From positions 1 through 54,627 of IMG/VR virus record IMGVR_UViG_3300032677_000040: a stretch of 54,627 bases of DNA; one strand, written 5' to 3'. Under the pieces are notes generated by a model. It was not told where the DNA came from, did not search any database, and was given only the letters and a program-made list of their open reading frames with translations. Position numbers and translations under genes: made by a program. Shown in pieces: positions 1 to 8,135 of the stretch (its first letter is position 1; every line of letters starts with the position of its first letter). Source of the DNA: a virus.

Positions 1-264
1 ATTCCCTACCAGCCAGGGCAGTCGTTGATGAATCTTGCCGCTCCGCAGGGTTGGGTTGCGATCCTGCCAAATTACATGCTCGCGCAGGCGAAGAAAGCAG
101 AGTTGGACTTGGAATCAGCCAAGACTTTGGAGGATGCGTTTTTCAAAGAAGCGAATGAATGGATGTTGGCTAATAAGCCAGTGCCTCGGTTCGTGCAGGT
201 TGGTGGCGGAAGGGGTACACTTGCTTTCGATGTCGTATTGGACCAGGGTGTCATAGTCCCTTAG
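1..264 (+). CDS. C-terminal fragment of a structural protein, possibly head-tail adaptor
   Basis: The reading frame is open from the first base and ends at TAG 262-264, so this is the last 87 residues of a gene that begins outside the window. The visible part has a helical stretch (Trp-Val-Ala-Ile-Leu-Pro-Asn-Tyr, then a Lys/Glu/Ala-rich segment) and a short hydrophobic tail. The gene lies just upstream of the nozzle-like gene, where short-tailed phages keep the adaptor (P22 gp4 or T7 gp11 position), and the helix pattern resembles the end of such adaptors. The assignment rests on position and general look only. The ATG at 28 is internal to the frame and is probably not the true start. Confidence 0.45.
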   Translation: MPYQPGQSLMNLAAPQGWVAILPNYMLAQAKKAELDLESAKTLEDAFFKEANEWMLANKPVPRFVQVGGGRGTLAFDVVLDQGVIVP

Positions 265-276
265 AATCAACGATTT

Positions 277-3200
277 ATGGGTGTTAAGCCGTCAAGTTTC
301 GGGGCATTTGTGAAAATGATCGACGCAAGTACTGGTCGGCTCATTCAGCCGAAGGGTTCCATTCCTCGCGGTTCCAATCTGCTCGCGTCAAAAAGAGGAT
401 CGCTCCGCACTTGCGATGGTACCGACATAATCGACGCCTACAACGGCGTACCTACTTCCGGCCGCGGTCGCGCCATGGCTGAGTTCTTCTTTGCCCCTAC
501 TGGAGTTGCTGGCTACTACCTCCGGATCATGCAAGCTCTGGACCAGCATCTTGGGGCGCCCCGAAATCTCGCGGTGTCAGTCGTCAGTGGCGGTTCGCTG
601 GTGTCAGAAACCTACTACTGGGTGGTCACGGCGATTGACGGGGCCGGGGGTGAAACAGTCATCTCCAATGAAGTTTCTGCGACGGTCAGCGGGGGAGAAA
701 CGGCCGACTTGACTTGGAACGTTGTACCGAATGCCTTTGGCTACAACGTGTATCGCGGGACGACTCCGGGAGGAGAAGTTTTACTCAGTGGTCCGGGCTT
801 GCCTGCTTCGTCCAACTCGTATCAGGACAACGGCTCGGCTTCTCCGAGTGGTGGGACCTATGCCGTTGTGACCCTGCAGGCGACGTTTGAGGGGTTTGCG
901 ACGGTCACACTGACGACTCCGGTCAACAATGGTTTTATCGGCCAAGCAGGGGTGTACACGGCGGGCTCGAATGCGAGCTTCAATGGAAGCTATGAAATCG
1001 TCAATCAGACTGCTCCGACGGTGATTACCATCAAGGGAGGCACACAGACCGAACCAGCATTTTCCGATGGTGGAACGTTTGCCATCGGTGTGGCGATTAC
1101 CCCTCCTGACACCGACACGACGCAGCAGACAGCCTTATACGCCATGCCAGCGCCAATAGAGGGCGTTACCTACACCGACGAGAATATCGTTGCCCTGTTT
1201 CCCGCGGCTCAGGCTGGCGGGACCTTACAGCAAGGCTACAGCCCGTCTGGTGGGGTCATAGGTGCGGTAGGACTCCAGCCCCAGATGGCTCAGTTTACAA
1301 ATCAGGCTGTGTTGGCCCTCGGGAACGGATTCGCTCCACAGGTCTACTCCGATCCGAATGGAACACTGACGAATCCGGCAACTATTGTGCCGATTTCTGC
1401 GATCAGCGTGGATGCGAATGGGGTGGTCACGGTGACGACCTCGAGCCCGAACAATATCAACCCGACCGTGAATTCTTTCCCATCGTGGCAGAAGGACACG
1501 GCTTACAGTGTTGGAGACACGATTGTTCCGATTCCCGAAAACGGCTATTATTACACGGCCACGCGAGCGGGCACGAGCGGTTCAACGCAACCAATTTGGC
1601 CAACCACGATCGGGCAGAGCGTGGACGACGGCGGTTCCCTGTTTACCTCAGTGCTCTGGGACTGTGCCGGTCTGGTTTCGATCATTAACGCGCAGCAAGG
1701 CCTGGGAGCGAATGTTTACATCTCGGGGGTAGCAGACCCTGTTTACAATACAAACGGTTTTGGCGCGAGTGCCTTCACGACTATTTCGGTTCCGAGTGCA
1801 ACTGAAGTGCAGATTGTGAATCCGCACGCGATTGGGCAACCCCCGTCCAGCGGTGGGTTTATGACGGTGACGACCATTCCTATCGTTTCCACATTCCTGC
1901 CGTCCTTTCCGGTGTGGACTACGGCTGTTTCCTACGCGGTTAACTCGGTGATTGAGCCCACGGTATCGAATGGGTACTATTACACCGCAACAACTTCGGG
2001 AATCAGCGGCGGGACACAGCCTACCTTCCCGACAACCATCGGCGCCACGGTCACAGATGGCACGATCATATGGAAGAATTCAGGGACGTTGCTCAGTGCA
2101 GCTCCTCCCCCGCCTGGGTGTGGTCATCTTGCGGTCTATTCCGGGTCACTCTGGATGTTCAATACTTGGGTCACGAATACGGGCCCAAGTACGAACACGG
2201 GCACAGGTGCAACGCCGATCGCGCCTAATACTTCGACCGGATTGGACGGCCCATGCAGTCTGCGAATGTCGGACGTGAACAACCTGCAGTCATGGAACCC
2301 AGTCAATCAGGCGTTCCTTGACAAAGATGACGGCACGGAGGGCATGGGTTTAGGTTCGTTCACGATCGCCGCGCAGGGCATCCCGCCAGAGGGTAGCCTG
2401 TGCGCCTTTAAGAGACGTGCGGTTTATCAGATTGTTGGAGTTTTCGGTGCTTCCAACTTCCTGATTCAGCGCGTACAGAGCGATATGGGGATATTGTCTC
2501 CCCGGACACTCCAGTTCGTTCCCGGCTTCGGACTGATGCGGCTGACCTACATCGGCATTGGCGTGTTCGACGGGGTAAATGACCGCATTGTGAGCACGCA
2601 AGTTCAGCCCTACCTGATCGGTTCGAACGATCCGGACACGGCCGACATCGTTCCGATGGACCCGGAGTGGCAGACGGTATGCCAGTCGGCTCTAGTGGCT
2701 AATCCTCCGATGTACGTGACGGCCATCCCGATTGCCTCGACGCCGGGAGGTTCTGACGGGATGCTGACCAGAATCATGTGTTTCGATATGGTGCTCAAGG
2801 CGTGGGCCATTGTGGACCTTCCGTTTCCAATTTCTACGATGTTCGGGGTGGTGACATTCTCCACTATCGCCGCGACGGTTATGGGCTCGTTTAGCGATGG
2901 TACCTTACAGCAGTGGCAGAACGAGGATTTAACTTGGGCGACCTCCTCGAGCGGCTCTAGTATTCCGGGGCAGATCGCGTGGGCGATGCAGAGCCCGACG
3001 ACAGCAAGCAAGGACGCTTCGGGTCGCTTCTATCTCCGTCGGACGGTAGTTTTGGGCCAGCAAGATCCGAACGCTCCATCGACCATGACCATCCGGACTC
3101 GGAACGGTGGAGTGGTGTTTGCTACCCAGAATCTACCGATGCCAAACTCGGGTGATATTCAGGTGCAGGCGGCGGCGGGCTCGACGGGACGACGTTTCGA

Positions 3201-3297
3201 TGCGATTATCTCGGGGTTAGGCAGGATCACGATCGACAGTATCGAATTTCAAATCGAGCCTCGGCCAAGTGGGGTTATGGCGGGAGCTATAAGCTAG
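277..3297 (+). CDS. Large tail nozzle/tubular-B-like virion protein with Fn3-like and carbohydrate-binding-like inserts
   Basis: 1006-residue structural protein, longer than T7 gp12 (about 790 aa) or P22 gp10 (about 470 aa), whose position it occupies. The N-terminus (roughly 25-55) has the Gly-Ser-Asn-Leu-Leu..Lys-Arg-Gly pattern typical of nozzle/stabilisation proteins that describe a particle-wide ring. Residues about 95-170 look like a fibronectin-III-type fold (Pro-Arg-Asn-Leu, then Tyr-Trp-Val-Val-Thr-Ala, then Gly-Tyr-Asn-Val-Tyr-Arg-Gly). Two modules at about 402-465 and 545-605 share Trp..Tyr-x-Val-Gly-Asp..Gly-Tyr-Tyr-Tyr-Thr-Ala..Gly-Thr-Gln-Pro..Asp-Gly..Trp, resembling chitin/carbohydrate-binding type modules common in phage tails. 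It starts 12 bp after the preceding gene and its TAG overlaps the next GTG by one base. It probably forms the distal tail tube and adds glycan-binding surfaces. The nozzle role is inferred from gene order. Confidence 0.6.
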   Translation: MGVKPSSFGAFVKMIDASTGRLIQPKGSIPRGSNLLASKRGSLRTCDGTDIIDAYNGVPTSGRGRAMAEFFFAPTGVAGYYLRIMQALDQHLGAPRNLAVSVVSGGSLVSETYYWVVTAIDGAGGETVISNEVSATVSGGETADLTWNVVPNAFGYNVYRGTTPGGEVLLSGPGLPASSNSYQDNGSASPSGGTYAVVTLQATFEGFATVTLTTPVNNGFIGQAGVYTAGSNASFNGSYEIVNQTAPTVITIKGGTQTEPAFSDGGTFAIGVAITPPDTDTTQQTALYAMPAPIEGVTYTDENIVALFPAAQAGGTLQQGYSPSGGVIGAVGLQPQMAQFTNQAVLALGNGFAPQVYSDPNGTLTNPATIVPISAISVDANGVVTVTTSSPNNINPTVNSFPSWQKDTAYSVGDTIVPIPENGYYYTATRAGTSGSTQPIWPTTIGQSVDDGGSLFTSVLWDCAGLVSIINAQQGLGANVYISGVADPVYNTNGFGASAFTTISVPSATEVQIVNPHAIGQPPSSGGFMTVTTIPIVSTFLPSFPVWTTAVSYAVNSVIEPTVSNGYYYTATTSGISGGTQPTFPTTIGATVTDGTIIWKNSGTLLSAAPPPPGCGHLAVYSGSLWMFNTWVTNTGPSTNTGTGATPIAPNTSTGLDGPCSLRMSDVNNLQSWNPVNQAFLDKDDGTEGMGLGSFTIAAQGIPPEGSLCAFKRRAVYQIVGVFGASNFLIQRVQSDMGILSPRTLQFVPGFGLMRLTYIGIGVFDGVNDRIVSTQVQPYLIGSNDPDTADIVPMDPEWQTVCQSALVANPPMYVTAIPIASTPGGSDGMLTRIMCFDMVLKAWAIVDLPFPISTMFGVVTFSTIAATVMGSFSDGTLQQWQNEDLTWATSSSGSSIPGQIAWAMQSPTTASKDASGRFYLRRTVVLGQQDPNAPSTMTIRTRNGGVVFATQNLPMPNSGDIQVQAAAGSTGRRFDAIISGLGRITIDSIEFQIEPRPSGVMAGAIS

Positions 3298-3737
3298 TGA
3301 TTACAGAGACGCAAGACTTCGATGTGATGCAGTTTTTAGCACCAAAGGATGAGGCTCGCCTGCTTGGTCCGGATGAGGAAATCCCCGCTGAACTGGAAGC
3401 AGGGTTCGATCAACTCGGAAAGTTAGATCGAAACTGGGTCTGGGTTGTGCAGTCGGATTGGAAGATTAAGGGGGTGTTGCTTGCATCGCCATGTCACGGG
3501 TCTGCGTTCGTCTGGAGGATATGTTTGGATCCATCGCTTTCTAATGTCGCCGTTATACGCCTTTTAAGGCGATTCCTGAGCGATATAAGAGCGCGGGGAC
3601 TGGTAGGGTACATGACGATCATCGACCCCGCCAAGGCCCTGCAAGCGCGTCTAAAACACATCATCGTGAAAGCAGGCGGTCAGTCGTTCGGGAATTATGA
3701 GATGTTGGTGTCTCCAACGCCGCGGGAGGGGCTGTAA
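3297..3737 (+). CDS. GNAT-acetyltransferase-like small virion-module protein (T7 gp13 position)
   Basis: 146 residues from a GTG that overlaps the previous stop by one base. The pattern of strands and helices (Trp-Val-Trp-Val-Val-Gln-Ser-Asp, Gly-Val-Leu-Leu-Ala-Ser-Pro, a long Arg-rich helix, then Val-Gly-Tyr-Met-Thr-Ile and a C-terminal Phe-Gly-Asn-Tyr-Glu-Met) resembles the GNAT fold. T7 gp13, in the same place of the T7 gene order, is known to be related to acetyltransferases and is needed for virion assembly. No clear acetyl-CoA pyrophosphate loop (R/Q-x-x-G-x-G/A) is seen, so catalysis is doubtful. A structural or assembly role is the safer reading. Confidence 0.5.
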   Translation: MITETQDFDVMQFLAPKDEARLLGPDEEIPAELEAGFDQLGKLDRNWVWVVQSDWKIKGVLLASPCHGSAFVWRICLDPSLSNVAVIRLLRRFLSDIRARGLVGYMTIIDPAKALQARLKHIIVKAGGQSFGNYEMLVSPTPREGL

Positions 3738-4253
3738 GTGCCAGCAATCGCCGGGATTATCCCACTGATAACCGCTTCTCTGGCCGCAGTCGGCACCGGT
3801 GTGTCGATTGACGAGGCTCTGAACGCTCCGAGCGCCCCAAAGATTAGCACTACGCCCACGCCTTTGACTTCAACGCAGAATGCAGGGCAGGCAGCGGCGG
3901 TCAGCCAGCAACTACCGACGCTCCAAACTTTGACAGGCGGTTCGTTGTCGCCAGAGTATTACAGCCAGTTCGGTGGACAGGCGGCGGGAGTAGCGAATAA
4001 CCCGCAGGCGACTGGTAATATCCAGTCTGCAATCAATCAGTTGTTCGGGTTTTCCTCTCCCGGCCAGACTGGCTTAACGCCTGCGACTTCGACGGGAACA
4101 ACTCCGGCGACACAGGGCGGTGGAAGTGGGTTACCGGGGATATTGGACTTGCTGCAGAAGCCGAGTGGCGGGAGTTCCCCATTCGGCGGCGGTGGCCCGG
4201 CATGGCTATCGCAGGCATTGAACAACAATCCCTATCAGGGACTACAGGCATAG
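3738..4253 (+). CDS. Internal virion/ejection protein candidate, Gly/Pro/Thr-rich
   Basis: 171 residues starting at GTG directly after the preceding TAA. An N-terminal hydrophobic stretch (residues 2-20, Ala-Ile-Ala-Gly-Ile-Ile-Pro-Leu-Ile) is followed by low-complexity Ser/Thr/Gln/Gly/Pro sequence and a Gly-rich C-terminus. The position after the GNAT-like protein matches T7 gp14, a small internal core protein ejected into the cell envelope. There is no recognised domain. The hydrophobic segment would suit membrane insertion during DNA delivery, but this is inference. Confidence 0.45.
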   Translation: MPAIAGIIPLITASLAAVGTGVSIDEALNAPSAPKISTTPTPLTSTQNAGQAAAVSQQLPTLQTLTGGSLSPEYYSQFGGQAAGVANNPQATGNIQSAINQLFGFSSPGQTGLTPATSTGTTPATQGGGSGLPGILDLLQKPSGGSSPFGGGGPAWLSQALNNNPYQGLQA

Positions 4254-4256
4254 CTT

Positions 4257-4808
4257 ATGGATGGACTTGGAGCAATTGTACCTTTACTCAGCGGCGGGGC
4301 GGCGGTAGCCGGAACCGGTGGGAATATTTTGGAAGACGTCAAGAAAAACGACTACCAGAATTTTATTCTCAATCTGGTTAAAAATCCGACCGCTTTTGCC
4401 GCGTTGATTTCCAAACTCCAGCAACCGTTGAACGCTGGCCTAACGCAATCAGTGGGGAATCAGGTGCAGGGACAGATGGCAGAACGCGGGCTGTCGCAGG
4501 CCCCCGGTATCTTCGCTGGTGCGGAGTCTCAAGCCCTCGCTCCGTTCTATCAGCAGAACCAGAGCACGGCCACAAACGCTCTTTTACAAGCTCTTGGTTT
4601 GCCCGCGGGTACGTTTGGTCAGCCAGTTAATACGACTGGGGCGTGGCAGGGCTTGTTCAAGGGCTTACCGCCGCAGAGCAGTGGCAATTGGAGTGGACAG
4701 TTTAGCGACCCGGCGCTCGGCGGGATTCAGTACATGCCGGGTGGCTACGGCGGGGCAGTTGGGCCTGATCCGGCAGCACCGACCTATGATCCTTCGTGGG
4801 GGAGTTAA
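4257..4808 (+). CDS. Internal virion/ejection protein candidate with Gly-rich hydrophobic N-terminus
   Basis: 183 residues, ATG 4257, three bases after the previous stop. It has the same architecture as its left neighbour: a short hydrophobic Gly/Ala-rich N-terminus (about residues 3-22), a helical middle with Gln-rich repeats (Gln-Ser-Val-Gly-Asn-Gln-Val-Gln-Gly-Gln-Met), and a Gly/Pro-rich tail. The two may be diverged duplicates. The central motif, Met-Ala-Glu-Arg-Gly-Leu-Ser followed by Gly-Ala-Glu-Ser-Gln-Ala, is of a kind often seen in ejection-type proteins of short-tailed phages. No enzymatic motif is visible. Confidence 0.5.
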   Translation: MDGLGAIVPLLSGGAAVAGTGGNILEDVKKNDYQNFILNLVKNPTAFAALISKLQQPLNAGLTQSVGNQVQGQMAERGLSQAPGIFAGAESQALAPFYQQNQSTATNALLQALGLPAGTFGQPVNTTGAWQGLFKGLPPQSSGNWSGQFSDPALGGIQYMPGGYGGAVGPDPAAPTYDPSWGS

Positions 4809-4811
4809 CAA

Positions 4812-6107
4812 ATGGCGTGGCTCACTTCGATACTCCAAAACGTCGGGCGAACAGGGAGCGATATTTCCGACGCCAAGAGTGCAAATTTGCAGGAGAAGCA
4901 AAGGACACAACAGTTCCAGACTCAACAAAAGGAACTGCAGCAGCGCTTCCAGCAGAACGCGGCTCCCACGGTGGTGCATACCTATCGCGCCTCAGACGGG
5001 AAACTGCATAACCTCGTTCGGAACCCGATGGACGGGAAGATTACGGATCAGGTAGCAGAAGGGGCGGCGCAGGAACTCACTCCCGGCCAGCAGAAGATCA
5101 AAGACGCGGAAGTAGCGCTCGGGCGCCCGCTAAGCGACAAAGAAAAAGAGATTCTCACGGGAATCATTCCCAAGCCTTCCGCCTCGCAGGACTTGTCGGA
5201 CAAGTGGACCGAGGCAACGAAGATCGGCCAGCAGCAGTTCCCGAATGACCCGCAGAAGGCGATGGAGTTTGCCCGCTCGCTCATGCCGGGAGGGGCGTCG
5301 GTCAATCAGATGGTCTTTCCGCAGTTGAAGAAAACGACTGGCCTCGACCCGATCATTACGGCTCAGATTGGCAAGCCTCCGGATCCGTCGATCTACCCCA
5401 AGGGCGAAGATGACCCGATTTACAAGGCCAAGGCGAAGCAGTGGGGCGTGGAGGCCGAAAACATCAAGAATCGCATGGTAGAGGCTCGAGGGATGGGCTA
5501 CAACATGACCCGAATCGGGGCCTACGTCGATGACGATGGAAATCTAATAACCACGACCGGCGGTACTGCCATGGCGAAAGGCTATACGCCGGCAGCTCCC
5601 ACGTTTCAGTTGATGTCAAAGAACGCTCAGTTTCAGGAAATGGAGAATGCTTCCGGTAAACTTCGCGGAGCAATCGAAGCCTTGCAGCCGGGAGACGCTT
5701 TCACTCCCGATCAAGTGGCGAAACTATCACTGGCTTCGCGTGCGCCTGACGAGGGGGCATTCCACGCGATTATCAGTAATATGGCTTCCGGCACAACGAA
5801 CGAGCGCCAACAAGACTATCTGATTTGGCTTGGCCAGATGGGGGAGCGCATCTTGTCGCTGCGAAACATCGCTGGCATGGGCCAAGGCGCGCAAGATCTA
5901 CGCGCGGCGATTCAAGCTACGTTGCCGAATCTATCGTCTGGCTCGAAGGAATTTGCGCTGAAACGTCTGGATGCGGTGGATAACCAAATAAATCTGCTGC
6001 AGAAAGGTATCGGGAAACTGAAGAACAATCCGGCCACGAATGGTGCGGGACAGCTGCCTCCGGGTGCAAAGATTATCAAGTGGGACGACGTGAAACCAAA
6101 TGCCTGA
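4812..6107 (+). CDS. Internal virion protein candidate, Gln-rich coiled coil
   Basis: 431 residues, ATG 4812 three bases after the preceding TAA. The N-terminus (about 10-60) is a Gln/Lys/Glu-rich predicted coiled coil with many Gln-Gln pairs. The middle is hydrophilic and Pro-rich, and residues about 290-420 look mostly helical. Length, position and composition fit the internal core/ejection proteins that follow gp14 in T7-like gene order (gp15-like). It overlaps the next ATG by 8 bp, so the two are probably translationally coupled. No catalytic motif seen. It also contains one copy of the dispersed TGCAAATTTGCA palindrome. Confidence 0.5.
   Translation: MAWLTSILQNVGRTGSDISDAKSANLQEKQRTQQFQTQQKELQQRFQQNAAPTVVHTYRASDGKLHNLVRNPMDGKITDQVAEGAAQELTPGQQKIKDAEVALGRPLSDKEKEILTGIIPKPSASQDLSDKWTEATKIGQQQFPNDPQKAMEFARSLMPGGASVNQMVFPQLKKTTGLDPIITAQIGKPPDPSIYPKGEDDPIYKAKAKQWGVEAENIKNRMVEARGMGYNMTRIGAYVDDDGNLITTTGGTAMAKGYTPAAPTFQLMSKNAQFQEMENASGKLRGAIEALQPGDAFTPDQVAKLSLASRAPDEGAFHAIISNMASGTTNERQQDYLIWLGQMGERILSLRNIAGMGQGAQDLRAAIQATLPNLSSGSKEFALKRLDAVDNQINLLQKGIGKLKNNPATNGAGQLPPGAKIIKWDDVKPNA
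4880..4891. repeat. Dispersed palindrome TGCAAATTTGCA, copy 1
   Basis: Perfect 12-bp palindrome inside the internal-virion gene, read there as Ala-Asn-Leu-Gln codons. It is one of seven copies in the window, six of them exact; see the finding on dispersed palindromes. Confidence 0.85.
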
Positions 6108-7593
6108 CCGCTACGTGCAATTACCGAACGGATCCTACCTTCAGTGGCCAGAAGGTGTCAGTGCAGCCACGTTCAAAGCTAAGGCGACGAAGCTCATGGG
6201 CCCGTCGTTGCCAGTTTCGACGCGCAAGGCAGCGGATTTACCGTTGCCGACTGCTCAACCTCCAAAGCCGTTTATGAGTCGCCTGTCCGACTATGTTAGT
6301 CAAATCGCGCAGTCAACCGCCAAGACTCCCGGCTCGGTGATAGATAGTGCCCGGAACTACTACAAAGAAGGCGAGCAGCAGGGCGGTTTTACTGGTGGAA
6401 TGAGGATGGCGGAAGCTCCTATCATGGCCGAAGGTGACGCTATTACCGGGATGCTCAAATCTGTGCTCGGCGTTACTGCGCCAGGTATTGCCTATCGCGT
6501 ATCGAAGAATGAAGATCCCGCCAAGATTGCAGCGGACGCCGGTACGTTCCTTGGCGGCTACATGGCGGGAGGTCCGAAGGAAGCAACAGCGGGTGAAGGT
6601 TTGTCGGTAGGGGATGCAGCCAAGCAGATCACTGATGCGGTAAACCCAGCTCCGAAAGAAATGGCAGCGTTTCAACGGAGCGTCAGTCAGCATCTTGACA
6701 AGATCACCACATTCGCCAAGCAAAACGGCATTGACATTGGTTCAATCGGTGGCTTATCGGAGGCGATGAAGGGTGCCGGGAACTGGATCAGGACTCACTA
6801 CTACAACGAGATTCTTGGACCCGTTAAAGATCGGCCGGTTTCCATCGCCGGAACGATTCCGGGATATTCGGGCGAAACAGCCTCACCATCGACCGCCACG
6901 TTGGGCCAGTTGGACGCTCGCTTGTCGCAGATTAATGCGGAACTCAACCCGAAGTATTCCAAGGGCGGGATTGCTGGGCAGGCGGCGGTCAAGTCTGCCA
7001 CGGAACTGAACGCAGAAGCGGCGGGAATCAGGAAACAGCTTTACGATGCAGTCGGTAAAGCCACTGGCCTGACTCCGGAACAGGTAGCGCAGACTCGCGG
7101 GGCATTCGGATCGCTCGACTCGCTGGCCGAGAAAACTGCAACGGCGGCGGCAAAAGAGAGATTCGCGGCGAACAAGACTGCTCGGGCTCCGCTCACAGTC
7201 AATCCTTTCGGAGACAGCGGGAAGCAGTTTATTGCGGACAAGGCGGTAAATGCGGTGCGCGGCGATGTGGTGGGCAAGGGACTAAAGACGGCGCTCGGCA
7301 AGGTTAAAGTCAAGCCTTACGAATTACCAGCGGCCAAGCCCACGTCAGTCACTGCGAGGATCCGCACTCCATTGCGCGGGGAATCTGGCATTAAGACGAA
7401 CATTGAAACACCAGGTCCCGCGGAGCGTGCCGCGGTTCCAGAAAAACTAGACGCTCGCAGAACACTGAATGAAGTGACCCGAAAGAAAGCAGAACTCGAC
7501 AGGGCGAATGCGGAACTGCAAAGGACAATTAAGAGTTCTCGGCATCCATTTTGGCAAGATCCAAGAGGTTCATTTGAGAAGGGAGATCAGTAA
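6100..7593 (+). CDS. Large internal virion/ejection protein candidate
   Basis: 497 residues, overlapping the upstream gene by 8 bp. Residues 1-30 contain a Tyr-Val-Gln-Leu-Pro-Asn-Gly-Ser-Tyr..Trp-Pro-Glu-Gly-Val-Ser unit followed by a helix. This matches a short domain (PDG..FPDGMS type) often found in phage ejection proteins and virion transglycosylases. The middle is Ala/Gly-rich with a possible membrane-active segment near 130-150 (Gly-Tyr-Met-Ala-Gly-Gly). The C-terminus (about 440-497) is a charged helix. No lysozyme or transglycosylase motif was recognised, so a DNA-ejection role is inferred from position and the N-terminal unit. Confidence 0.5.
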   Translation: MPDRYVQLPNGSYLQWPEGVSAATFKAKATKLMGPSLPVSTRKAADLPLPTAQPPKPFMSRLSDYVSQIAQSTAKTPGSVIDSARNYYKEGEQQGGFTGGMRMAEAPIMAEGDAITGMLKSVLGVTAPGIAYRVSKNEDPAKIAADAGTFLGGYMAGGPKEATAGEGLSVGDAAKQITDAVNPAPKEMAAFQRSVSQHLDKITTFAKQNGIDIGSIGGLSEAMKGAGNWIRTHYYNEILGPVKDRPVSIAGTIPGYSGETASPSTATLGQLDARLSQINAELNPKYSKGGIAGQAAVKSATELNAEAAGIRKQLYDAVGKATGLTPEQVAQTRGAFGSLDSLAEKTATAAAKERFAANKTARAPLTVNPFGDSGKQFIADKAVNAVRGDVVGKGLKTALGKVKVKPYELPAAKPTSVTARIRTPLRGESGIKTNIETPGPAERAAVPEKLDARRTLNEVTRKKAELDRANAELQRTIKSSRHPFWQDPRGSFEKGDQ

Positions 7594-7761
7594 ATGGCGA
7601 AGAAGAAGAAACGCTCACCAGTTTCGATGAAGATCGGCAAGTTGATCAAGGAAGGCAAGGAACCCAAGGCCGCTGAGGGCGAGGCATTTGGAATGCAGCG
7701 CGAGGGCAGGCTGACAAAACGCGGCGGTTACAGACGGACTCGCGGGAAGAAGAGGAAGTAA
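7594..7761 (+). CDS. Tiny highly basic Lys/Arg-rich peptide
   Basis: 55 codons plus stop, ATG immediately after the preceding TAA; the stop overlaps the next ATG (TAATG). The protein begins Met-Ala-Lys-Lys-Lys-Lys-Arg and ends Arg-Gly-Lys-Lys-Arg-Lys, with net charge strongly positive and no Cys. GGGAG lies about 10 bases upstream of the ATG. It is unrecognised; a nucleic-acid-binding or packaged DNA-neutralising peptide is conceivable. Three other tiny basic genes exist in the window (7761, 50944, 51151). Confidence 0.65.
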   Translation: MAKKKKRSPVSMKIGKLIKEGKEPKAAEGEAFGMQREGRLTKRGGYRRTRGKKRK

Positions 7762-7859
7762 TGGCCAAAAAGAAACGTGGCGCAAAAGCATTATTCCTCA
7801 AGAACGTGAAACGGATTGCCGCCTACGACAATCGCGGCAGAGGGAAAACGAGGTCATAA
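7761..7859 (+). CDS. Tiny basic peptide, 32 aa
   Basis: ATG overlaps the previous stop (TAATG) and the TAA is followed at once by the next ATG, so three genes are packed without spacing. The peptide starts Met-Ala-Lys-Lys-Lys-Arg-Gly like its neighbour and ends Gly-Arg-Gly-Lys-Thr-Arg-Ser. The shared Met-Ala-Lys-Lys-Lys start suggests duplication. Function unknown. It is below the usual length cut-off of gene callers, and support comes from the packing and the composition. Confidence 0.55.
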   Translation: MAKKKRGAKALFLKNVKRIAAYDNRGRGKTRS

Positions 7860-8135
7860 ATGGTTGTAAGTCTGCAGGTAACAATCACAACTACGGGCGT
7901 AGCTCAGCAGATCAGTACGGCCCAGACCCAGGTTCGTTTCATCGATTTTCAGAATAACGCTGCCGCTGCAATGCGGATCGGTGACTCGACAGTGAGCGCA
8001 ACCAAAGGACATACCCTTGCGGCTACGGGAGGGGATTTCCCGGTCCACACAGGGGATGTGTATTTTTCCTACCTCAGCGATTGGTGGGTCGAAGGCACAT
8101 CTGGTCAGTTGCTCGACGTGACGTACATAACGTAA
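7860..8135 (+). CDS. Small beta-rich virion protein
   Basis: 91 residues, directly abutting upstream and overlapping the fibre gene start by one base (TAATG). Mostly Val/Thr/Gln-rich beta sequence with Val-Arg-Phe-Ile-Asp-Phe-Gln-Asn-Asn-Ala..Met-Arg-Ile-Gly-Asp-Ser..Val. This pattern is seen in small phage proteins that accompany fibres or act as decoration/attachment proteins. The position immediately before the first spike suggests a fibre connector or cap. No enzyme motif. Confidence 0.5.
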   Translation: MVVSLQVTITTTGVAQQISTAQTQVRFIDFQNNAAAAMRIGDSTVSATKGHTLAATGGDFPVHTGDVYFSYLSDWWVEGTSGQLLDVTYIT

